Shown here one piece after another: positions 47,499 through 54,894 of a DNA stretch of 64,000 nt. The DNA lies in assembly GCF_017377575.1 (NCBI RefSeq), contig NZ_JAFREM010000023.1, positions 1-64,000 of the forward strand. Reading direction: 5' to 3'. The DNA is from Candidatus Enterococcus moelleringii (GTDB lineage Bacteria; Bacillota; Bacilli; Lactobacillales; Enterococcaceae). The position numbers were made by a program, and so were the translations under genes. The stretch's first letter is position 1; each line of letters starts with the position of its first letter. Below the pieces are notes generated by a model, which made no database searches, was not told the origin of the DNA, and saw only the letters and a program-made list of their open reading frames with translations.

Positions 47499-49247
47499 AT
47501 GGAAATTTTGTCACGTATCAATGGACCCGAGGATGTCAAAAAATTAAATCAAGAAGAACGTACCGCCTTAGCCGTCGATATCCGAGCGGCTGTGCTAAAC
47601 AAAGTCAGCAAAAACGGCGGCCATGTCGGCCCCAACTTAGGAACGGTGGAACTCACCATTGCCTTTCACTATGTCTTTGATTCACCCACGGATAAGATTG
47701 TTTGGGATGTTTCCCATCAGTCCTATCCCCACAAAATCTTAACTGGCCGGAAATCGGCCTTTCTGGAAGAAGACACCTTTTCAACCGTGTCTGGCTACAC
47801 TTCCCAGGATGAAAGTCAGCACGACTTCTTTAAAATCGGCCACACCTCTACTTCTATCAGCTTAGCGGTAGGATTAGCAAAAGGGCGGGATTTGAAACAG
47901 GAAAAAGGCAATGTGGCGGCTTTGATCGGGGACGGTTCCTTAAGCGGCGGTTTGGCCTTTGAAGCCTTGAACAACGCTGCTGAATTAGGCTCGAACTTGA
48001 TTGTGATTGTAAACGACAACGAAATGTCGATTGACGAAAACTTTGGCGGCTTGTACCGTACCTTGGCTGAGCTGCGAGAAACCCAAGGCCAGTCAGAGAA
48101 TAATTTGTTCAAAAGCTTAGGCCTTGATTATCGCTATATCGAAGAAGGCAATGATGTGGAAAGTATGATCGCGGCCTTTGAAGCAGTCAAAGACATTGAT
48201 CATCCAATTGTGCTGCATGTTCATACCGAAAAAGGTCATGGCTATGACCATGCCGTAGCGGATAAAGGCTTGTATCACTGGCGCCCGCCCTTCGATCTGG
48301 AGAGCGGTGAAGGTCTAAATTCTTCTAACCAACAAAGCTACAGTGGTGTTGTGGTGGAGCACTTAATGGCGGAAATTGCAGCTGGTAATACAAAATTGGC
48401 CGCCATCAATGCCGCGATTCCCGGTATGTTTGATTTGCCACAGCTAAAAGAAAAACACCCTGCTCATTATTTTGACGTGGGGATCGCGGAGGCTCATTCG
48501 GTCAGCTTTGCGGCTGGGTTAGCCAAAAACGGCATTCGCCCAGTTCTGTTCCATTCCAGCTATTTCTTACCACGGGCTTATGATCAGTTGTCTCATGATT
48601 TAGCAGTGAATCAATTACCGGCTGTCATTATCGTGGGCAACGGTCATGTGAACGAAAGCGATATTACCCATCAAGGGATTTTCGACATTCCTATGATTAA
48701 TAGTATTCCAAATATCAAGTATCTGGCACCTACCAACAAGGAAGAGCTGCTGGCAATGGTGAAATGGGCGCTGGTTCAAACCGAAGGACCGGTGGCGATT
48801 CGTTTGCCGGCTGGCGAAGTGATTTCCAAAGACACGGCCTTCTTGGACTACAGTCAAGCACGATACGACATCCAAAAAGCTGGTGAAAAAGTCGCGATTC
48901 TAGCTTTAGGCAGCTATCTTTCTTTAGGCAAAGAGGTTTATCAACGGTTGACAGACCAATTAGACATCTCGCCTACTTTGATTAATCCGCTGTTCATCAC
49001 GGATTTAGATAAGAATTGCTTAGAGGGTTTAAAACAGGAACACTCTCTAGTGATTACCTTGGAGGATGGCAGTTTGACCGGCGGCTTTGGCGAAACGATC
49101 GCTGCCTTCTATGGCGATTCAGCGATGAAGGTGCTGAACTTTGGCGCCACCAAAGAATTTACCGATAATGTGCCGATGGAGGAATTAGCCGAGCGCTATC
49201 GGTTAACGCCGGAAGCGATTGTCGCAGAAGTTAAAAAGCATATATAG
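47499..49247 (+). CDS. DXS-like thiamine diphosphate-dependent enzyme (transketolase superfamily)
   Basis: A 582-residue relative of 1-deoxyxylulose-5-phosphate synthase, slightly shorter than the usual 620. It has the DXS opening INGPEDVKKLNQEE, GGHVGPNLGTVELTIAFHYVF, IVWDVSHQSYPHKILTGR, the TPP/Mg motif GDGSLSGGLAFEALNNA..NDNEMSI and the catalytic Glu in DVGIAEAHSVSFAAG, where canonical DXS reads AEQHA. Enterococci make isoprenoids by the mevalonate route, and no MEP gene is present here, so classical DXS duty is doubtful. Cotranscribed with DUF3737 from an AdhR-like promoter; carboligation of pyruvate with an aldehyde is my hypothesis. Confidence 0.8.
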   Translation: MEILSRINGPEDVKKLNQEERTALAVDIRAAVLNKVSKNGGHVGPNLGTVELTIAFHYVFDSPTDKIVWDVSHQSYPHKILTGRKSAFLEEDTFSTVSGYTSQDESQHDFFKIGHTSTSISLAVGLAKGRDLKQEKGNVAALIGDGSLSGGLAFEALNNAAELGSNLIVIVNDNEMSIDENFGGLYRTLAELRETQGQSENNLFKSLGLDYRYIEEGNDVESMIAAFEAVKDIDHPIVLHVHTEKGHGYDHAVADKGLYHWRPPFDLESGEGLNSSNQQSYSGVVVEHLMAEIAAGNTKLAAINAAIPGMFDLPQLKEKHPAHYFDVGIAEAHSVSFAAGLAKNGIRPVLFHSSYFLPRAYDQLSHDLAVNQLPAVIIVGNGHVNESDITHQGIFDIPMINSIPNIKYLAPTNKEELLAMVKWALVQTEGPVAIRLPAGEVISKDTAFLDYSQARYDIQKAGEKVAILALGSYLSLGKEVYQRLTDQLDISPTLINPLFITDLDKNCLEGLKQEHSLVITLEDGSLTGGFGETIAAFYGDSAMKVLNFGATKEFTDNVPMEELAERYRLTPEAIVAEVKKHI

Positions 49248-49248
49248 C

Positions 49249-49293
49249 AAAAAAGGTGGGACAAACCCGAATAAGTTTGTCTCACCTTTTTGT
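49249..49293 (+). terminator. Terminator of the DUF3737/DXS-like operon
   Basis: AAAAGGTGGGACAAAC pairs with GTTTGTCTCACCTTTTT around a CCGAATAA loop. Confidence 0.9.
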
Positions 49294-49316
49294 CTGTCGT
49301 AAACCCTACCGCAAAA

Positions 49317-50039
49317 CTAGTTGTTCGGCCTATATCTCAGCCACAGCGTGCCGCCGTCCAGTACCTCCGCTGAATTCAAGGTAAAGCCGATAGGACCGGG
49401 ATTCCCCGTGAATCGCGAATTGAACAAGGCCGTATCTTGCGGATCGCCATCCACCGCCGGAGCGACAATCAAGCTGACCTCATCTACTAAACCAGCCTCT
49501 AAAAAGCTCCAGTTTAAGACACCTCCGCCGCCCAGCAAAAGATTGTCCAAGCCATAAATCGTGGCTAATTTATCCAAGGCCAGCCCCAGATCAATTGTTT
49601 CTGCACCTGCAATTAAATAAGGGATTTCTTTTTCGATCAGAAAAGCTTTGTACTGATCCGTTACTTGTTCCGTCAAGATCTCCAATACATGAGCCTCAAC
49701 ATCGGCATAGGAAGTTGTGTTCTCCTGCCAGCCAAGTTTGCCAGTTCGATTAAAGGCAATGAAATATTTTTCTTTGCCCAAATTGATAATATGATCTCCT
49801 TTAGGCACATCGGCGGTTACTTCCTTCAGCTCTGGCTTCGCATGATTGGTAAATTCTTCACCAGTACTGCTGCCGTAAAGCCAACCTTGAAAATGAAAGC
49901 TCGCCGGATGATTCTCCTGAAAACCAATCGCTTTGAATAGTTCAGCGGCGGGCTTGCACTCTGGGGCATTGGCAAATGAACCGGTAATTTTTCCATCCAT
50001 TGAAGTGAAAATGTGCAGCGTAATCTTGGGTCTAGTCAT
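49317..50039 (-). CDS. RibD C-terminal-like oxidoreductase, paralogue of the one at 45051
   Basis: A 240-residue DHFR-fold reductase of the same length as its paralogue and sharing the start MTRP, FTSMDGKI, the QGWL segment, LLLGGGGVLNWSFLEAGLVDE and the end DGGTLWLRYRPNN. No deaminase domain. It is a single-gene unit read from AdhR-like promoter E. Two diverged copies, each under the same type of operator, suggest different substrates within one stress response. Confidence 0.82.
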   Translation of the reverse strand: MTRPKITLHIFTSMDGKITGSFANAPECKPAAELFKAIGFQENHPASFHFQGWLYGSSTGEEFTNHAKPELKEVTADVPKGDHIINLGKEKYFIAFNRTGKLGWQENTTSYADVEAHVLEILTEQVTDQYKAFLIEKEIPYLIAGAETIDLGLALDKLATIYGLDNLLLGGGGVLNWSFLEAGLVDEVSLIVAPAVDGDPQDTALFNSRFTGNPGPIGFTLNSAEVLDGGTLWLRYRPNN

Positions 50040-50087
50040 AATAATCTACTCTCCTTTATGAGCTGTCAGTCTCGCTCTATTAACTTC

Positions 50088-50118
50088 ACTTTATCACTTA
50101 ATGTCGTGGTTAAGTCAA
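50088..50118 (-). promoter_or_regulatory. AdhR-like MerR promoter E (second RibD-like gene)
   Basis: On the minus strand TTGACT (50113-50118), exactly 19 bp, TAAAGT (50088-50093), with dyad CTTAACCACGACATTAAG (50097-50114). Confidence 0.78.
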
Positions 50119-50167
50119 GAGGAAGACAGGAGTTCTTCAAAAAACAGATGAAAAACTAACTGCAGGA

Positions 50168-50228
50168 AAAATATCAAAAAGAACCGATAACGATTGAAGG
50201 AAGGAACCTTCTCGTTATCGGCTCTTTA
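50168..50228 (-). terminator. Terminator of the zinc-finger fragment gene
   Basis: AGAGCCGATAACGA pairs with TCGTTATCGGTTCT, with an inner AAGG/CCTT stem, and T residues follow on the minus strand. Confidence 0.8.
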
Positions 50229-50231
50229 ACT

Positions 50232-50450
50232 TTATAAAACATTCGTATGATAGGCTGCCAATCTAGCTTCTAGATTTTCGTCATGTATTTCTGGCACAAA
50301 TATTTCTGAATCGCAACCAGTACATTTCGCAGCTTTTTTGTTGTAGGTAAAACTTACATTTTTAACCATTTCGGTAATCGGGGTAATCGTGTACTTAACA
50401 TCAGAGAAGTCTCTACATATCTCACAAAACAATTGCTCTACATTTCCCAT
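50232..50450 (-). CDS. Stand-alone YgiT/MqsA-type zinc-finger domain protein
   Basis: A 72-residue protein with a CEIC and a CTGC pair (about residues 9-12 and 47-50) and the phrase SEIFVPEIHDENLEARLAAY. This matches the N-terminal zinc-finger half of MqsA/YgiT-type antitoxins and DUF4065-associated antitoxins, in which a helix-turn-helix domain normally follows; here the protein ends first, and no toxin gene adjoins. It may be a remnant or a minimal form. The start at 50450 has GAGGGG six bases upstream. Confidence 0.6.
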   Translation of the reverse strand: MGNVEQLFCEICRDFSDVKYTITPITEMVKNVSFTYNKKAAKCTGCDSEIFVPEIHDENLEARLAAYHTNVL

Positions 50451-50537
50451 GGTTGTCCCCTCTCGTAAAATAGATTTCAGAGAGTTCAATAGTTTTCCCA
50501 CTATATATAGTATTTTCTGCTCATACATGAATCCTAA

Positions 50538-51890
50538 CTAATCAGAACTTATACTTGTCTGATCCGCGCCATTCTTCTTTTTTGAATTATTTTTCCAATA
50601 CCTAACCATGTAAAGCACAAGTAAAACAATCCAAGAAAGACCTTCAGCTATTGCTAGAACATTGCCAGCAAACAACTCTACCAATAAATAGCAGCCGGCT
50701 ATCCTGGCAAATAAAGAAATTACTCCTGCAACACTTGAGAAGACCATATCGCCATTTCCCTCAATATATCCCCTAATGACCATCGAAAAACCATAGATAA
50801 TATAGAAAGGAGCCAAAGTTCGGAAAAATGTCTTTCCAATACCGACCGAAGCAGCGGACAGCCCAAACATGGCTAACAGATACTCACCAAATAAAAAGAT
50901 AAACAGGGAGATACTAAGCGAGATTATCGCAATGATGATTAACCCGATTTTCAACGTTCGTTTTGCTCGCTCCTCATTTTCAGCACCAATATTTTGTGCC
51001 ACAACAGTAGCAACCCCTGAACCGAAATTAACAATCGGCAAAAGAATGACCGAATCAACTCGATAAGCTGTTGTTATGGCCGCAATAGTTTGTTCACCAA
51101 ATCCATTCATAAATCGCTGAAGAATAATATTTCCCATAGAACTAATACTTGCTTGAATGGTTGGCGGCACACCAAACCTTGTCCCCTCCATCATATTTTT
51201 CTGCTCAAATATTTTTTTATCGAGGCGATACTTTAAATAAGAATAGGTTCTTTCCGTATAAAAGACCAAAAATAGAGTCATCGCTATTTGCGAGATGACT
51301 GTAGCCGCCGCGGCACCTGCTACACCTTTACGTAAAACCACCACAAACAAGATATCCAAAACTACATTCGCCAGTGAGGAAATTAGAATCGAAACAAACG
51401 GCGCTTTACTGTCACCGGCGCCTCTTAATACACCTGAGTAAACATTGTAAATCGCTAAAAAGGGAACACCCAGCAGCATAATTTTTAAGTAGCTGCTTGC
51501 TAGCGTGATCAGCTTCTCAGGCGTATCAAGAATCGTGACAATCGAAGTAGTCAGCACACTGCCTAATAATGACACCAGCAGAAAAATCCCGCCCAAAATA
51601 AATGCGAAGGAAAACAAGGTTTCCCGCATTTCCCAGAATTTCCTTTTGCCATGATGTTGTGCAGACAACACAGATATTCCAGAGGTAAAGCCGACAATCA
51701 TCGTAATACACAAATTATAAATGGCTGTCGTCGCTCCGATCGACGCAAGCGAAAGCTCCCCCTCCACATTCCCAACAATAAAGGCATCTACCCAATTAAA
51801 CAACTGTTGAAACACCCCACTAAGAACCAATGGTATTGTAAACAGCAGTAAAACCTTCACAATACTCCCCTGCGTCATATCCTTTCCCAT
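50538..51890 (-). CDS. MATE family multidrug efflux protein
   Basis: A 450-residue, 12-helix sodium- or proton-coupled exporter. The N-terminal half begins MTQGSIVKVLLLFTIPLVLSGVFQQLFNWVDAFIVGN, typical of the DinF/NorM-related bacterial MATE branch, and the second half repeats the fold (PTIQASISSMGNIILQRFMNGFG). The C-terminus is short and charged. GAGGGGG lies seven bases before the ATG. It is divergent from a TetR gene, a classical drug-pump arrangement, but the operators found lie nearer the TetR gene. Confidence 0.9.
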   Translation of the reverse strand: MGKDMTQGSIVKVLLLFTIPLVLSGVFQQLFNWVDAFIVGNVEGELSLASIGATTAIYNLCITMIVGFTSGISVLSAQHHGKRKFWEMRETLFSFAFILGGIFLLVSLLGSVLTTSIVTILDTPEKLITLASSYLKIMLLGVPFLAIYNVYSGVLRGAGDSKAPFVSILISSLANVVLDILFVVVLRKGVAGAAAATVISQIAMTLFLVFYTERTYSYLKYRLDKKIFEQKNMMEGTRFGVPPTIQASISSMGNIILQRFMNGFGEQTIAAITTAYRVDSVILLPIVNFGSGVATVVAQNIGAENEERAKRTLKIGLIIIAIISLSISLFIFLFGEYLLAMFGLSAASVGIGKTFFRTLAPFYIIYGFSMVIRGYIEGNGDMVFSSVAGVISLFARIAGCYLLVELFAGNVLAIAEGLSWIVLLVLYMVRYWKNNSKKKNGADQTSISSD

Positions 51891-52062
51891 ATTGAAGCCC
51901 CCTCTCTACTTTAGGTAAATGTTCAAAAATTACCAACTTAAACATAGGCATTGCGGTCAATCGCCGCTCTTTATAGTAGAAGCATATCAAATCGTGCCTT
52001 CTAGTCAACGATTTTTTAGAATAAAAATACCTCTCCAAAGTATCTTGTTTACAAGCAAGCAA

Positions 52063-52091
52063 TTGACAACATACACTGTGTATGTTAGCCT
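52063..52091 (+). promoter_or_regulatory. TetR-A promoter with palindromic operator in the spacer
   Basis: TTGACA (52063-52068), 17 bp, TAGCCT (52086-52091). The perfect 19-bp palindrome AACATACACTGTGTATGTT (52068-52086) covers the spacer, and a partial copy (ACAGTGTATGT) follows at 52104-52114. A bound dimer would block the promoter. The rest of 51891-52130 also carries the undefined leftward MATE promoter. Confidence 0.7.
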
Positions 52092-52130
52092 GAACTTACA
52101 AACACAGTGTATGTATAGAGGAGGTTAAAC

Positions 52131-52778
52131 ATGCCGCGTAATAAATATCCTGAAGAAACGGTCCAAAAAATTTTAGATGCATCGTTGAGACTCTTCCTTG
52201 AAAAAGGCTATGAAGAGACTACCGTGCTGGATATCGTCAACGAACTAGAAGGATTGACTAGAGGCGCCTTTTATCATCATTTTAAATCGAAGGAAGAAGT
52301 TTTGGACGCTTTAGGGACCAAATTGTTTTGGGACAATAATCCTTTTGAAAAAGTGATGGCGGAAAAAGAGTTGACTGGTTTAGAGAAAATAAAAAAAGTC
52401 ATCAAATTGTCCTTACAAAACGAAGATCAGCAAAAAGTCGGCGTCATGTCTATTTCTCTACTAGAGAATCCTAGAATCTTAGCCGAGTTTATGGAAAGCA
52501 ACCAAACTATTGCTGCTAAGCTTTTTGAGAAACTCTTTCAAGAAGCGATTGATGACGGCTCGATAAAGGATATAAAATACCCTAAAGCGTTACCTAGCTT
52601 ATTCACCCTACTTTTAAATGTTTGGTTGCCGCCAGCGATATTCCCTGGTTCTAAGGCAGAAGTGCTGGAAAGACTCTATTTGATGAAGGATATCCTTGAT
52701 TCAATTGGAGTACCTGTCATTGACGATGAAACACTTGGGTATGCTAAAAAGACATTGGAAACTATACTAACTGAATAA
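52131..52778 (+). CDS. TetR family regulator (TetR-A)
   Basis: A 215-residue repressor-like protein. The helix-turn-helix is in the first 50 residues (TVQKILDASLRLFLEKGYEETTVLDIVNELEGLTRGAFYHHFKSKEEVLDAL). It is clearly related to the regulator at 53296, whose N-terminus also reads RNKYPE. GAGGAGG precedes the ATG. A perfect palindrome overlaps its own promoter, so autorepression is likely. Probable targets are itself, the downstream small membrane proteins and perhaps the MATE pump. Confidence 0.88.
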   Translation: MPRNKYPEETVQKILDASLRLFLEKGYEETTVLDIVNELEGLTRGAFYHHFKSKEEVLDALGTKLFWDNNPFEKVMAEKELTGLEKIKKVIKLSLQNEDQQKVGVMSISLLENPRILAEFMESNQTIAAKLFEKLFQEAIDDGSIKDIKYPKALPSLFTLLLNVWLPPAIFPGSKAEVLERLYLMKDILDSIGVPVIDDETLGYAKKTLETILTE

Positions 52779-52810
52779 AATTGCTCCGGCAATTTTATTT
52801 TTTTAAATAC

Positions 52811-52827
52811 ATACATTCAGCATGTAT
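52811..52827 (+). promoter_or_regulatory. TetR-type operator before the 96-residue membrane gene
   Basis: ATACATTCAGCATGTAT, an interrupted palindrome sharing ATACATTCA(N3)TGTAT with the site at 53257-53273. It lies 18 bases before the start codon. Confidence 0.5.
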
Positions 52828-52844
52828 AAAAAGGAGGAACTAAC

Positions 52845-53135
52845 ATGACAGAAGAAGAATTTGACGCAGCAATGGAGCATTTTGGTGATGTGATTGAAGA
52901 AACAGTTGAGGAAGCAGCAGATTTGCTAGATAAGTCCCTCACCTGCGCCTGGAGATTTCGACCGGTTCGGATAGTCGGAAATACGATTACCATTTTGACT
53001 GGAGTTGGACTAATCGCCAGCGCTGTACCCTTTGTTGAAAACGGCTACGATAAAACGGCGAAGGCCTGCTTAATTGGTGGCAGCCTAGTAATTGCCGGAA
53101 AACTTGTTAAATATGCTGTATTTAGGAAGAAATGA
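52845..53135 (+). CDS. Hypothetical small membrane protein (96 aa)
   Basis: Not recognised. The first 40 residues are very acidic and helical (EEEFDAAMEHFGDVIEETVEEAADLLDK), followed by a basic turn (WRFRPVRI) and two hydrophobic helices (about 48-64 and 73-90). Such a layout suggests an inner-membrane protein with a cytosolic amphipathic arm. AAAAGGAGGAACTAAC is an excellent ribosome site. It lies between two TetR genes, behind an operator, and is followed by a 34-residue membrane peptide gene. Confidence 0.7.
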   Translation: MTEEEFDAAMEHFGDVIEETVEEAADLLDKSLTCAWRFRPVRIVGNTITILTGVGLIASAVPFVENGYDKTAKACLIGGSLVIAGKLVKYAVFRKK

Positions 53136-53145
53136 GGTGGGAACA

Positions 53146-53250
53146 ATGAGGAACATATACTTTTGCGTGAAATGGACAACGATAGCCATCATTACCGCAA
53201 TTGCTGTTGTTGAACTATTGTCAGATATTCCTGATAACTCGGACGCTTAA
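53146..53250 (+). CDS. Very small single-helix membrane protein (34 aa)
   Basis: The frame encodes MRNIYFCVKWTTIAIITAIA and 14 more residues ending in an acidic tail (DIPDNSDA). One membrane helix covers about residues 8-26. GAGGTGGGAACA lies just before the ATG, only a few bases after the preceding gene, so it is probably cotranslated with it. No homologue is recognised. The strong ribosome site and tight spacing argue that it is real despite its size. Confidence 0.55.
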   Translation: MRNIYFCVKWTTIAIITAIAVVELLSDIPDNSDA

Positions 53251-53256
53251 ACCCAT

Positions 53257-53273
53257 ATACATTCATACTGTAT
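53257..53273 (+). promoter_or_regulatory. TetR-type operator before TetR-B
   Basis: ATACATTCATACTGTAT, 17 bases, sharing ATACATTCA(N3)TGTAT with the site at 52811-52827, and 22 bases before the TetR-B start. Confidence 0.5.
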
Positions 53274-53295
53274 GGATGTTTTGAAGGAGGATAAG

Positions 53296-53937
53296 ATGGC
53301 TCGAAACAAATATCCAGAAATCACCGTCGATAAAATTCTAAAAGCAGCGGAACACCTATTTATAGAAAAAGGCTACGACGACACCACCATTCAGGATATC
53401 GTCAATGAATTGAATGGGTTGACCAAAGGAGCCATCTATCATCATTTCAAATCAAAAGAAGATATTATGGATGCGCTGGGAGATAAGATGTTCTTTGCTA
53501 ATAACCCCTTTGAAATAGTCAAAAAGCGGACTGATTTAAATGGGTTACAAAAAATGCGGCTGGCCATCATGCTAAACAAAGCCGATGAAAATCAATTGGA
53601 ATTATCCAAACAGTCTCTTCCCCTCTTGAACAATCCGCAAGTGTTAGTCCGAATGATTGACTCCAATCGTCGGATTTTATGCCCTTATTGGCTGGAGTTG
53701 ATTGAGGAAGGTCAAAAAGACGGCTCGATTCATACTAAGTACGCCGAAGAATTAGCCGAATTTTTATCGTTTATTGATGTTTGGTTCATGCTTTCGGTCA
53801 CTGGCGACAGTGTTGAGAAAATGCAAAGCAAATATCTATTTATCTTTGAAATACTAGACAAAATGGGGCTGCCGATTTACGACCAGGACTTGGAAACATC
53901 AATCAAATCACTGCCTTTTTTCGCTGAAGCAGACTAA
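53296..53937 (+). CDS. TetR family regulator (TetR-B)
   Basis: A 213-residue relative of TetR-A (shared RNKYPE, KGYDDTTIQDIVNELNGLTKGAIYHHFKSKEDIMDALG). The ligand-binding half differs more than the DNA-binding half, so the two may bind similar operators but different inducers. GAAGGAGGATAAG supports the ATG at 53296. It precedes a two-gene ABC exporter on the same strand after about 100 bases, and an ATACATTC half-site recurs at 53959-53966 in that gap, so it probably controls the exporter. Confidence 0.88.
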   Translation: MARNKYPEITVDKILKAAEHLFIEKGYDDTTIQDIVNELNGLTKGAIYHHFKSKEDIMDALGDKMFFANNPFEIVKKRTDLNGLQKMRLAIMLNKADENQLELSKQSLPLLNNPQVLVRMIDSNRRILCPYWLELIEEGQKDGSIHTKYAEELAEFLSFIDVWFMLSVTGDSVEKMQSKYLFIFEILDKMGLPIYDQDLETSIKSLPFFAEAD

Positions 53938-54039
53938 GTAAACTTGTCTTTTGCTTCAATACATTCGTTTGTCAGGTATGTAAGTTTCAATCGTTTCGTT
54001 TCAGTTTTACAGTAAGAATACATCTAAGGAGGAATTATT

Positions 54040-54894
54040 ATTTCAAATCTACCTATTTCTATTGAAGTTTCTGCCCTAAAGAAAAGCTTTCAGGACAAAG
54101 TGGTGCTAAAAGATGTCAATTTTTCGGTTCCCAGCGGTACCATCTATGCTCTGCTGGGTTCCAACGGTGCCGGAAAAACCACGATTGTTAAAATTCTGTC
54201 GACTTTACTGAAACCAGATGGCGGCAAAGCAACGGTCAACGACTGTGATGTCGTGATTCAAGGTGATCAGGTGCGGGAGTTTATCAGCTTAACTGGCCAG
54301 TTTGTCGCCGTTGATGAAGTGTTAACCGGCCGAGAAAATTTGAAACTAATTGGGCAGCTGCGACGTTTGCCGAATGTTAAACGAAAAATTGTCGAATGGT
54401 TAGCCTTTTTCAACTTAACCGATGCAGCTGATCGCAGGGTCTCCACTTATTCTGGCGGGATGCGGCGGCGCTTAGATATCGCCATGAGTCTGATGGTTAA
54501 CCCGCAAGTCCTCTTCTTAGATGAACCCACCACCGGACTGGACCCGCAAAACCGCATCGCCATGTGGGATCTGGTAAAAGATCTATCCGAAAAAGGAACC
54601 ACTGTATTCTTGACTACCCAATATTTAGAAGAAGCGGAATATTTGGCGGACAATGTTGCGATCCTCCACAAAGGTCAAATACTGGTGGAAGGCACCCCGC
54701 AATATCTCAAGGAAATCATGCCTAGCCGCGGTGTATCACTAAACTTTAACAGTGAAAAAAGTGCCACAAAAGCCATGGAGCTGTTACGTGAAAATGATAT
54801 GGCCGCTGATGGTGTCGAACAAAACTTGCCTTCATTAGAAGATGTTTTTTTAAGCTTGATCGATGAAACAAAGGAGGAAACAATTCATGCGTAA
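54040..54894 (+). CDS. DrrA-type ABC exporter ATPase with a probable ATT start codon
   Basis: A 284-residue ATPase of the DrrA drug/antibiotic export family. Walker A is LGSNGAGKTT, signature YSGGMRRRLDIAMSL, Walker B VLFLDEPTTGLDP, and the C-terminal DrrA region ends SLEDVFLSLI. The nearest standard start (GTG, 54100) would delete the first beta-strand (ISIEVSALKKSFQDK). AAGGAGGA (54026-54033) is followed six bases later by ATT TCA AAT CTA, so the natural start appears to be ATT at 54040. The next gene overlaps its stop by eight bases. Confidence 0.85.
   Translation: MSNLPISIEVSALKKSFQDKVVLKDVNFSVPSGTIYALLGSNGAGKTTIVKILSTLLKPDGGKATVNDCDVVIQGDQVREFISLTGQFVAVDEVLTGRENLKLIGQLRRLPNVKRKIVEWLAFFNLTDAADRRVSTYSGGMRRRLDIAMSLMVNPQVLFLDEPTTGLDPQNRIAMWDLVKDLSEKGTTVFLTTQYLEEAEYLADNVAILHKGQILVEGTPQYLKEIMPSRGVSLNFNSEKSATKAMELLRENDMAADGVEQNLPSLEDVFLSLIDETKEETIHA

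Noticed and set aside
51820-52062. An 80-codon minus-strand frame overlapping the MATE start
   Set aside because: It overlaps the MATE gene in another frame, its only candidate starts lack a ribosome site, and the MATE start has an excellent one.
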